From an uncultured Candidatus Saccharibacteria bacterium (GTDB lineage Bacteria; Patescibacteriota; Saccharimonadia; Saccharimonadales; Saccharimonadaceae), in the NCBI GenBank assembly GCA_938017675.1, contig CALIJB010000004.1, forward strand, positions 1 to 64,000: 64,000 bases of DNA. Direction: 5' to 3'. Shown one piece after another: positions 8,801 through 16,047 of this stretch (the stretch's first letter is position 1; every line of letters begins with the position of its first letter). Below the pieces are notes generated by a model that saw only the letters and a program-made list of their open reading frames with translations, was not told the origin of the DNA and made no database searches. Position numbers and translations under genes: made by a program.

Positions 8801-9071
8801 AATGACAGTTATTATAGCAATTTCACGCTCAATAATCAATATTTGATTGCTAATCTGTCGAGATTATACTATCGCTATATAAATTATCCACATTTTTGGC
8901 TGGTTTGTCCACAAATTTAACAGAGGTGGCGCTAAATTGTGGAAAAACTCACCTCTGTTTAGCCGCCTACATAACTATCAATGAACGTAACGTTCTTATA
9001 GTTGTGGAAAACTCGTAAATCAGCTATCATAGAGATAAGTTATTAACAGCTTGTGAGGGTATAAGTTTTAG
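8801..9071. other. oriC: Probable chromosomal replication origin (oriC)
   Basis: The 271-nt spacer between divergent rpmH and dnaA has a perfect DnaA box TTATCCACA (8884-8892), a near box TTGTCCACA (8905-8913), and reverse-oriented TTGTGGAAA sites at about 8937-8945 and 9001-9010. AT-rich stretches flank these. A 10-bp inverted repeat (AACAGAGGTG 8919-8928 / CACCTCTGTT 8950-8959) encloses one box. The gene order rpmH/dnaA/dnaN/recF makes the assignment strong; the exact unwinding element is not determined. Confidence 0.85.
8919..8959. repeat. 10-bp inverted repeat enclosing a DnaA box in oriC
   Basis: AACAGAGGTG (8919-8928) is matched by CACCTCTGTT (8950-8959). The 21-nt loop holds a TTGTGGAAA box. 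The half-site ACCTCTGTT occurs again at 10611-10619 between dnaA and dnaN, so the motif may be functional. Confidence 0.6.
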
Positions 9072-10430
9072 ATGAATAATTCATTATGGCAAAGTGTCCT
9101 GGGGGAAATTGAGCTTTCGGTATCGCATGCGAACTTCAAAACCTGGTTTCGCGACACCGAGCTGTTATCTTACGATAATGGCACTGCGACTATAGGCGTT
9201 GTTAATGTCTTTGCTAAATCACAGCTCGAAAAGCGTTTTGATACGCAAATCCGCGAAATCCTCAAGAAAAATAATCCTGATATCAAAGATGTTAATTATA
9301 AAGTCAAAAATACCAAGAAAAAAATCACTAGCCGCGAAACCACCGCTTCGCTGCGCGATCGCGCTAAAGAGTTAGTTAGCCGCGCGCCAGTTGACGCCAA
9401 GACGCCCACCGCCAATACCACCCTTAACCCACGCTACACTTTTGATAATTTCGTGGTTGGTTCGTGCAACGACCTCGCCTACACTGCTTGCCAGGCAGCC
9501 GCCGCCAATCCTGGCGCCAAGTATAACCCGCTTTTCATCTACGGCGGCGTCGGCTTGGGCAAAACTCACTTGATTCAAGCTGTCGGCAACGCCATCATCA
9601 AGCGTGATCCCAAAATGAAAGTTGCCTATGTTAGCTCTGAAACTTTCATGAAAGAATTTCTCGACAGTATTCGTTTCAAAATCGCTGGCTTCAGCGATAA
9701 ATATCGCAACGTTGACGTCTTGATCGTCGATGATATGCAATTCATCGCCGGCAAAGAAAAAACTCAAGAAGAATTCTTTCATACTTTTAATGCCCTACAT
9801 CAAGCTAATAAGCAAATTATCATCAGCAGCGACAAGCCGCCGCGCAGCATTCCAACCTTAACCGAAAGGCTGCGCAGCCGCTTTGAATGGGGTATGGCAA
9901 TTGATATCCAAATGCCTGATTTTGAAACTCGCTGCGTTATAATAGAGACCAAAGCCGGTATGTCCGGCGTGACTTTAGAACGCGAGACGGTCGAATATTT
10001 AGCGCAAAATATCAAAACTAATGTCCGCGAGCTAGAGGGCGCGCTTAATCAGTTGCTGGCTTATTCGGAAATGCGCGGCACCACGCCAGATGCCGCCACC
10101 GCCGAAGGACTGCTCGGCAACGTTCGATCAACCAGGCCGCAACATCTAACCGCCAAGCAAATCATCGACAAAACCGCTCGCCACTTCCAAATCGATAGCA
10201 AAGAAATGTGCAGCAGTAAGCGCGACAAATACATTGCTACGCCGCGGCAAATTGCTATGTATTTACTGCGTAGCGAACTGCACATGAGTTTTCCGCGCAT
10301 CGCTCAAGAGCTCGGCCGCAAAGATCACACCACGGCTATTCATTCGGTCAACAAAATTGAAAAGGCTATCAAGCTTGACCTCACTATCCGCGAGCAAGTC
10401 GCCGAAATCCGGGAGAAACTTTATGCTTAA
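9072..10430 (+). CDS. dnaA: Chromosomal replication initiator DnaA
   Basis: DnaA binds 9-mer boxes and opens oriC. The 452-residue protein has domain I (LWQSVLGEIELSVSHANFKTW), a short linker, the AAA+ domain with Walker A GGVGLGKTHL and Walker B VDVLIVDDMQFIAGKEKTQEEFFHTF, the arginine-finger region TERLRSRFEWG, and domain IV with the DNA-binding signature GRKDHTTAIHSV near the end. All expected motifs are present. It heads the plus-strand run dnaA-dnaN-recF and is flanked on both sides by DnaA boxes, consistent with autoregulation. Confidence 0.97.
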   Translation: MNNSLWQSVLGEIELSVSHANFKTWFRDTELLSYDNGTATIGVVNVFAKSQLEKRFDTQIREILKKNNPDIKDVNYKVKNTKKKITSRETTASLRDRAKELVSRAPVDAKTPTANTTLNPRYTFDNFVVGSCNDLAYTACQAAAANPGAKYNPLFIYGGVGLGKTHLIQAVGNAIIKRDPKMKVAYVSSETFMKEFLDSIRFKIAGFSDKYRNVDVLIVDDMQFIAGKEKTQEEFFHTFNALHQANKQIIISSDKPPRSIPTLTERLRSRFEWGMAIDIQMPDFETRCVIIETKAGMSGVTLERETVEYLAQNIKTNVRELEGALNQLLAYSEMRGTTPDAATAEGLLGNVRSTRPQHLTAKQIIDKTARHFQIDSKEMCSSKRDKYIATPRQIAMYLLRSELHMSFPRIAQELGRKDHTTAIHSVNKIEKAIKLDLTIREQVAEIREKLYA

Positions 10431-10697
10431 ATCCTGTGGAAATTTTGTGTACAGCTGGTTCAAAGCCCTGGGTAAAAATTGTGTTCGTTTATCCACTGTT
10501 TGGCGAGAGGCCTTGTTATCATTGTCATCAAGGTGGACAAACTGCCTAGTTTTACTATGTGAAACTCACTCTTTTTCCGCTAGATTTTCTCAGGCTAAAA
10601 TTCGTCAATTACCTCTGTTAATCAGCTACTTTTCCCCATTGTCCACAGCACCTACTACATACATCACTAATTATAAAAAGAAAGATAGGTAATAATT
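10431..10697. promoter_or_regulatory. dnaA-dnaN spacer with further DnaA boxes
   Basis: This 267-nt spacer contains TTATCCACT (10489-10497), TTGTCCACA (10639-10647) and a reverse CTGTGGAAA (10434-10442), plus the ACCTCTGTTA motif (10611-10620) shared with oriC. Some bacteria use both spacers as a bipartite origin; here it could equally be a regulatory or titration site. Confidence 0.6.
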
Positions 10698-11798
10698 ATG
10701 GAATTATCGGTCACACAAGAAAACTTTGCGCGAGCACTGGCAATCGTTGGCCGGATTGCTAGTAGCCGCGCCGGACTACCAATACTTGGCAATGTGTTGC
10801 TGCGAACCGAAGCTAACCGGTTATTGGTCGCTGCGACTAACTTAGAGATAGCAGCGACTTGCTATGTTGGCGCCAAAATTACTAAACCAGGCGAGTTGAC
10901 CTTGCCAGCCAAACTAATTAGCGAGTTTATAGCTAGTCTGCCGCGCGGTACGGTTGATATAGTCAGCAAGGGTACGTCGATGACGATTTCGTCGGGTAAT
11001 TATTCATCAATTATGTCGGGCGTTGACGCTGGCGAATTTCCAGAATTACCGTCGATTGATGAAAATCAAGCTGTCACCTACACTATCGCAGTAGCTGATT
11101 TCAAGCAAGCTGTTAGTCAGACGATTATCACTACTAGCAATGATACCTCTCGTCCAGTACTAACCGGCGTTTATTGGCACACTGATGGCGGTAAATTGTA
11201 TCTAGCGGGCACTGACGGCTATCGCTTAGCGCAGCGCCGCCTATTCGATACTACTAGCGAGATTGCGGCAATTGTACCGACGTCGAGCTTACAAGAGGTG
11301 TTACGAACGATTTCGGATGGCACCGATCAAGTTGAGGTGCTGTTTGACGACGAGCAAGTCCGCTTCCGGGTCGATGACTCCGAGATTACTAGCCGTTTAA
11401 TCGAAGGCAGCTATCCGAAATATCAGCAGTTGATACCAGCAACCTCCGAAACCCAAGCGCGAGTCAAAATGGATGATTTTTCGCGAATTGTGAAGATCGC
11501 TGGATTGTTTGCGCGCAATTCTGGCGGCAGCGTGACAGTGACGGTTGACGGCGAAAAGAATAATATTAGTATTCACTCAATTGCTAGCGAACTTGGCGAG
11601 AATACTAGCTCGGCTGATGCTGAGGTTACTGGCGGTGGTGTTCTCACGTTGAATTCGCGTTATATCACCGACGCGCTTGGGGTTATCAATGGCGATAGCG
11701 TTGATTTCCGGTTTAGCGGCAAACTGTCACCATGCGTTTTGTCGCCGGCAAGCGAAAATTCGGATTATATCCATATAATTATGCCTCTGAAGAGTTAA
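10698..11798 (+). CDS. dnaN: DNA polymerase III beta sliding clamp
   Basis: The 366-residue protein is the ring-shaped processivity clamp. Three repeated clamp domains can be traced: ENFARALAIVGRIASSRAGLPILGNVLL at the start, then PVLTGVYWHTDGGKLYLAGTDGYRLA in the middle, and the C-terminal end (PCVLSPASENSDYIHIIMPLKS), a typical clamp ending with the MPL motif. It follows dnaA and stops 1 nt before recF. An AAGATAGG-type ribosome site precedes the ATG. Confidence 0.96.
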   Translation: MELSVTQENFARALAIVGRIASSRAGLPILGNVLLRTEANRLLVAATNLEIAATCYVGAKITKPGELTLPAKLISEFIASLPRGTVDIVSKGTSMTISSGNYSSIMSGVDAGEFPELPSIDENQAVTYTIAVADFKQAVSQTIITTSNDTSRPVLTGVYWHTDGGKLYLAGTDGYRLAQRRLFDTTSEIAAIVPTSSLQEVLRTISDGTDQVEVLFDDEQVRFRVDDSEITSRLIEGSYPKYQQLIPATSETQARVKMDDFSRIVKIAGLFARNSGGSVTVTVDGEKNNISIHSIASELGENTSSADAEVTGGGVLTLNSRYITDALGVINGDSVDFRFSGKLSPCVLSPASENSDYIHIIMPLKS

Positions 11799-11799
11799 T

Positions 11800-12795
11800 A
11801 TGAAGATTTTGCGATTGGCGGTGCAGAATGTTCGCGTTCATTCGCTGAAAATGCTTGATTTGGAGCCGGGGACGACGCTAATATCTGGCCCGAACGGTTG
11901 CGGCAAGACATCGCTTATCGAGGCCTTATATATCGCTTTGCGCGGCAAATCCTTTCGCGGCAGCGACGAATCGATTTGTTCGTACGGCGCTCAAATGTAC
12001 CAGATAGACGTAGCTACCGATGAACTGCAATATCGGGTGACTTATCAAAATCAAGACGGCACCAAGCGCAAACAGTTCGTGATTGCTGGCAAAAAACACG
12101 GCCGCTTGCCTTATGCTCTCAAATATCCGATTGTGTTGTTTGAGCCGGATACGCTGCGGATTGTTAACGGCTCGCCGCAGCGCCGCCGCGATTTTTTGGA
12201 CGGGTTGATTCAACAGTATGACCAATCATATTCACATGAGTTGAGCCGATATAATCGCGCTCTGTTGCAGCGTAATAAGCTCCTCAAGGATCCGCTAATT
12301 AACGACGACGAATTATTCTCTTGGAATCTGATACTGAGCGATTATGGCGCTAAAATTATTAGTAAGCGCCAAGCGGTTTTGAATGATTTTAATAGTAAAA
12401 TAACTGCAATCTATCAGAGTATCGCTGGCACGAGCGATATGGTTAGTTTGCAATACTCCCACGAAAGCCGCGTGTCGGCGCAAAAACTGCTCAAGGAATA
12501 TGAAGAAAAAATCACTTATGACAAGGCGGTTGGCGCTACTAGCACTGGACCGCATCGGCACGATATAGCGATTGGATTTGGTGATAAACCTGCTACCAAA
12601 GTTGCCTCTCGCGGCGAGGCGCGGACGATTATTTTGGCGCTGAAATTTCTCGAGGCAGCTTATATTGAGCAGCAAACTGGTAAAAGGCCGTTAATTTTGC
12701 TAGATGACGTCTTTGGCGAGCTTGATCGACACCGCCAAAAGCGGCTGATGAGCGAGTTTGTCGATAACCAGATTGTGATGACTAGCGCTGGCTAG
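11800..12795 (+). CDS. recF: DNA replication and repair protein RecF
   Basis: RecF is an SMC-like ATPase that helps load RecA at gaps. The 331-residue protein has Walker A GPNGCGKTS near residue 30, the ABC-type signature SRGEARTIILALK near residue 270 and Walker B PLILLDDVFGELD with the following D-loop. It is slightly shorter than most RecF proteins (about 360), mainly in the lobe between the ATPase halves. It starts 1 nt after the dnaN stop, so translation is coupled. Confidence 0.94.
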   Translation: MKILRLAVQNVRVHSLKMLDLEPGTTLISGPNGCGKTSLIEALYIALRGKSFRGSDESICSYGAQMYQIDVATDELQYRVTYQNQDGTKRKQFVIAGKKHGRLPYALKYPIVLFEPDTLRIVNGSPQRRRDFLDGLIQQYDQSYSHELSRYNRALLQRNKLLKDPLINDDELFSWNLILSDYGAKIISKRQAVLNDFNSKITAIYQSIAGTSDMVSLQYSHESRVSAQKLLKEYEEKITYDKAVGATSTGPHRHDIAIGFGDKPATKVASRGEARTIILALKFLEAAYIEQQTGKRPLILLDDVFGELDRHRQKRLMSEFVDNQIVMTSAG

Positions 12796-12808
12796 CTGGT
12801 CTACATGT

Positions 12809-13534
12809 CTAAACGTCGGGCGTACCCTTTTTTTTGTTCAGATTATAATTCGGCATGAGCGGCCGCTGTGTAGTGATGTCGATAGTGTTAGCTTTATTGA
12901 GAGTACTTTGCGGCGCCGAGCAGTCGTATTTGCTGATCGAGATCATCGGCTTGCATTTAACTACCCATTTCGAATCTTTCTTCTCGAGAACGACTTTCAG
13001 AGTGTCTCGGTTTAAGTCGGTGCCAGCGCCGTTAAACACCAGGGCGGCAATCGCCCAATCGCCTTTTTCTAGTACAGCTTCGTTTTTGATAGTATAAAAG
13101 GTACTTATTTTGCTATTGCTGCCCAGAATAGCGCTATCTATAGCTTTTTTGTTCTCGTTTGTCAGTTTTTGTAAGTACGAATTAGTATATTTGTAGTCGA
13201 GAGAAACGCTTTTTTTGTCCGAGCCCAACAATATTCCTCGTTGTAAAATTGACACGATATTATCTTTACTCTTAGCTACTAAAAAGTAAGTGCCTTTCGG
13301 CAAGAAATACTCTTTGCCGGACTGAATGGATTTTTCGACAACTGTTTTGGTAGGAGCGATGGTATTTTCGGTCTTGGTGTCAGTGCCTTTATATAGTATA
13401 ACGCTAGAATATTTCGATGAATCGAATGAGATTGTCAAATACTGGCGAGAAGTAATTACTGCCAATATAATCATCAAAACAGTAAATGCAGAAAAAGCGG
13501 CGGCAATTATAATGATTTTCTTCTTCGGCGTCAT
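12809..13534 (-). CDS. Membrane-anchored protein of the T4SS-like locus, unrecognised
   Basis: A 241-residue product with a single N-terminal helix (residues 7-28) and the rest predicted outside. The region after the helix (DSSKYSSVILYKGTD, then GKEYFLPKGTYFLVAKSKDN) has the strand pattern of a PEGA-like beta domain, in which a glycine-rich turn precedes a YxLxAxKDG-like strand. Two Cys near the C-terminus (VVKCKP, KYDCSAP) could form a disulphide. The neighbouring gene encodes a protein of the same plan, so they may be old paralogues. Last gene of the minus-strand run, 3 nt after its neighbour. Function unknown. Confidence 0.6.
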   Translation of the reverse strand: MTPKKKIIIIAAAFSAFTVLMIILAVITSRQYLTISFDSSKYSSVILYKGTDTKTENTIAPTKTVVEKSIQSGKEYFLPKGTYFLVAKSKDNIVSILQRGILLGSDKKSVSLDYKYTNSYLQKLTNENKKAIDSAILGSNSKISTFYTIKNEAVLEKGDWAIAALVFNGAGTDLNRDTLKVVLEKKDSKWVVKCKPMISISKYDCSAPQSTLNKANTIDITTQRPLMPNYNLNKKKGTPDV

Positions 13535-13537
13535 AAG

Positions 13538-14170
13538 TTATTCTCCTAGATGGCTTTTATAATCAGCATATTCTATCTGATAATCGCTTAATTTGATACC
13601 CATAGATACTAACCGCAGCGTGGCTTTGTAGCGGTATTGCGGCGATTCGGTACGAATAACGATTATTGGTCGGTCGTCTTTCTTGTAGTAACCAACCGAA
13701 TAGTAAGGATCTTTGATTGGTAATTTAGCGACTACTGGATATTTTTCGGTGAATTTTTTGCCAGCCTCGCGGATTTGCTGGCCAGCAGTACCTTCAACTT
13801 TATCGTATTGATCCATGTGCTTTTTCTGCCATTGGCGAGCTTGATCTGATTGCGGCATGAGCTCAATGATGATAATATGTTGCGGTTTACTGTTGGCGTT
13901 GACCTCTATCTGGCTGCTGCGGAAGCCGTCTTTGGCAGCCGTGATTGAATAATCGCCTGGCGGCAGGTAATTGGTACCGTTTCTGGCAGCATACTCGACC
14001 TTAGTTTTTTTGTCTTTGAAAGTGATTTTCGCATCGTTAGGGGCGGCAGCAACTTCGACCGGGATTTTCCCCGACCGGTCGATAGCGGTGTAAATTTGAT
14101 AAATTAGCGCACCAACGATCGCAATGATAGCGAAAATGATAGTGATAATAATAGTTTTGCGTTTATTCAT
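13538..14170 (-). CDS. Membrane-anchored protein with PEGA-like domain
   Basis: A 210-residue product with an N-terminal helix (about residues 5-27), then a beta domain with KITFKDKKTKVEYAARNGTNYL and LPPGDYSITAAKDGF, which fits a PEGA domain (proline/glycine turn, then Y-x-I-x-A-x-x-x-G-F). The C-terminal half is of unknown type (DPYYSVGYYKKDDRPIIVIRTESP). Its start overlaps the end of the wall hydrolase gene by 4 nt, so it belongs to that operon. PEGA domains often decorate cell-surface proteins; any role with the hydrolase is inference. Confidence 0.65.
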   Translation of the reverse strand: MNKRKTIIITIIFAIIAIVGALIYQIYTAIDRSGKIPVEVAAAPNDAKITFKDKKTKVEYAARNGTNYLPPGDYSITAAKDGFRSSQIEVNANSKPQHIIIIELMPQSDQARQWQKKHMDQYDKVEGTAGQQIREAGKKFTEKYPVVAKLPIKDPYYSVGYYKKDDRPIIVIRTESPQYRYKATLRLVSMGIKLSDYQIEYADYKSHLGE

Positions 14171-16047
14171 GCTGATATCCCTGATGATGTTGTTGATGAT
14201 GATTTCTTTCTAAACCATACTGCTCCAGCCCAATCAAACCCTTCGCCGCCAGCACTCGGAGCCTTTTCTCCTTGGCTGGCTGAGGCGTATTTACTTTCGA
14301 AACCGTTGATTTCACCTACGTATATCCAGGTATGACCTGGTGAGAAAGCCACGTCGCCTGGCTGTAATTTGTCGTCTGTAAATTTACTGCCGTCTGGCTC
14401 GTATGTACCATTAGCGCTACCAAGATATTGCCAATTAAGGGTAGCCCATAGTCTTTGCACAACAGTGTTACCACCCTTAGCATCAAAATTGTATGTCTTA
14501 TCGAAACCGCTATCATAAATTAATGTTGTAACAAAGCCGCCGCAATCAACACCGTAATGACTTCCAAAAAAACGCCCCTCATCTGTAGCTTTATAGATTG
14601 CTTCAATGTATTCATCTTTTCGTTGAATGCGCGGTTCGTGATGTATCTGCGGCCAGGCGTATTTTAGAGTGTATTCTTGTAAGGATGAACTAGCCCCACC
14701 ACCACTGCTGCACGATGCAGATGTTCCTGGTTCAGAGGTGCCAGATGAGGAGCCAAGTGTCGGACTATCTTTATATTTTTCATAAAGGGCTTTGGCATAG
14801 GCCTGACGTTTTTCCATCGCACTGCCGCCACTTCCCTCAAAATTTGCTTCAAAAACTTCGGTGGCCTGCTCAGCGCTGGTTGTAGCCCTAACGGCATCAG
14901 CGGTGCCACCGCGACCTGGCGTGTGATCTTTCCATTCATCAGTAAGGCCCATTTCCCAGGCTAGATAGCGTAATTGAATTGAGAAATCATATGGATCACT
15001 TCCCATATCAGCTGCAAATTTAACTAACCCATTATTCCAGCGATTAGCTTCATCCCACTGGGCAATACCAATGTGCGATCCGTTAGATGCTCTAGGATCT
15101 AGGGTTGGTCCTGACTCTTGTTGAAGGTTGCCGACGATACCGGCAGCTTGAGCTAAGGTCAATTTGGTACCGTTACCAGCACTCATCAGATAGCCTAGTG
15201 CGGTTTCTGGATTATCTGATAAGATTTTAACTATACCGCCACCTGTTTTTGGTTTGACGCAGCAATTAGAAGAGCTACTGCTAGATGAAGTGGACGATAT
15301 TGTAGATGCAGTAGCGACTGAAGCGCCAGCATAGCCAGCCATCTCGTCGAGAGCGCCTTGCATAAAAGCTATATACCCTGCAGTATCATTACCGTCGTCT
15401 GGTGGAGCATATCTATTTGCGTACGCTGTCATACCTTGATCAATTTCATCAGAGAACACTGCCCTGTCGTATGAGAACCAGTCGCCGCTATCGACGTTCT
15501 TGTTTTCTTCGGCTTCAGCGTCTACACTAGCTTCGAAAGAGGTCCACATATACCAGTTTCGGCTAGCCTCTACAACATGAGGTTGAGAGTCGGTTGCGGT
15601 GCGTCCAAAAGCATTGTGCCCTTGATGAACTTTTATCTGGGCACCTGGTACATCTGTAGTGGCTAACGTTGATTCCATCATAGCATGGGCATACGCCAAA
15701 AAAGGACTAAGGTTGGCCTTTTTGGCGCTAGCGACAGCTTTTTGACTAGTACCTTTTAGCGGGCTGTCTGGCGCGTGAGTTTCAATGTATTTCTCAATTG
15801 CGTCTGCCATCTTTGCAGCGTCTAGGCTAGGATAAGTCATACCGTTTGGCGCGCCGCTACCAGGACTGACTGACGATAAATCGGTACTTGACCCTGTTGA
15901 ACAGGCGGCATTAGTATCGTAAAATTCTATATTATTAGTAGCTGAATTTATATACAGTCTTTCTGGTGCAGCCGAGACTGTTTGGGCATACACACTAACT
16001 AATGTAACTACAGAAATTATAATATATACTATTTTTTTTAGTATCAT
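14167..16047 (-). CDS. Three-domain peptidoglycan hydrolase of the T4SS-like locus
   Basis: A secreted 626-residue protein with a signal peptide (about residues 1-28, ending TVSAAP). Domain 1 (about 75-245) resembles a glucosaminidase (SPFLAYAHAMMESTLATTD, HNAFGRT). Domain 2 (about 285-430) matches the phage tail-tip lysozyme family (AGIVGNLQQESGPTLDPRA, SHIGIAQWDEANRW). Domain 3 (about 460-615) resembles NlpC/P60 or CHAP cysteine peptidases, with Cys502 in YGVDCGGFV and the histidine in SPGHTWIYVGE. Low-complexity Ser/Gly/Cys linkers separate the domains. Cutting both glycan and peptide suits a VirB1-like factor opening the wall for the apparatus. Its start shares a base with the stop of the VanY gene. 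The lysozyme domain alone does not imply a prophage. Confidence 0.82.
   Translation of the reverse strand: MILKKIVYIIISVVTLVSVYAQTVSAAPERLYINSATNNIEFYDTNAACSTGSSTDLSSVSPGSGAPNGMTYPSLDAAKMADAIEKYIETHAPDSPLKGTSQKAVASAKKANLSPFLAYAHAMMESTLATTDVPGAQIKVHQGHNAFGRTATDSQPHVVEASRNWYMWTSFEASVDAEAEENKNVDSGDWFSYDRAVFSDEIDQGMTAYANRYAPPDDGNDTAGYIAFMQGALDEMAGYAGASVATASTISSTSSSSSSSNCCVKPKTGGGIVKILSDNPETALGYLMSAGNGTKLTLAQAAGIVGNLQQESGPTLDPRASNGSHIGIAQWDEANRWNNGLVKFAADMGSDPYDFSIQLRYLAWEMGLTDEWKDHTPGRGGTADAVRATTSAEQATEVFEANFEGSGGSAMEKRQAYAKALYEKYKDSPTLGSSSGTSEPGTSASCSSGGGASSSLQEYTLKYAWPQIHHEPRIQRKDEYIEAIYKATDEGRFFGSHYGVDCGGFVTTLIYDSGFDKTYNFDAKGGNTVVQRLWATLNWQYLGSANGTYEPDGSKFTDDKLQPGDVAFSPGHTWIYVGEINGFESKYASASQGEKAPSAGGEGFDWAGAVWFRKKSSSTTSSGISA

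Noticed and set aside
12796..12808. Terminator between recF and the convergent anchored-protein gene
   Set aside because: The 13-nt spacer has no convincing stem.
14167..16047. Prophage signal from the phage tail-tip lysozyme domain
   Set aside because: No capsid, terminase, portal or integrase gene nearby; the domain sits in a T4SS-like operon where such hydrolases are usual.
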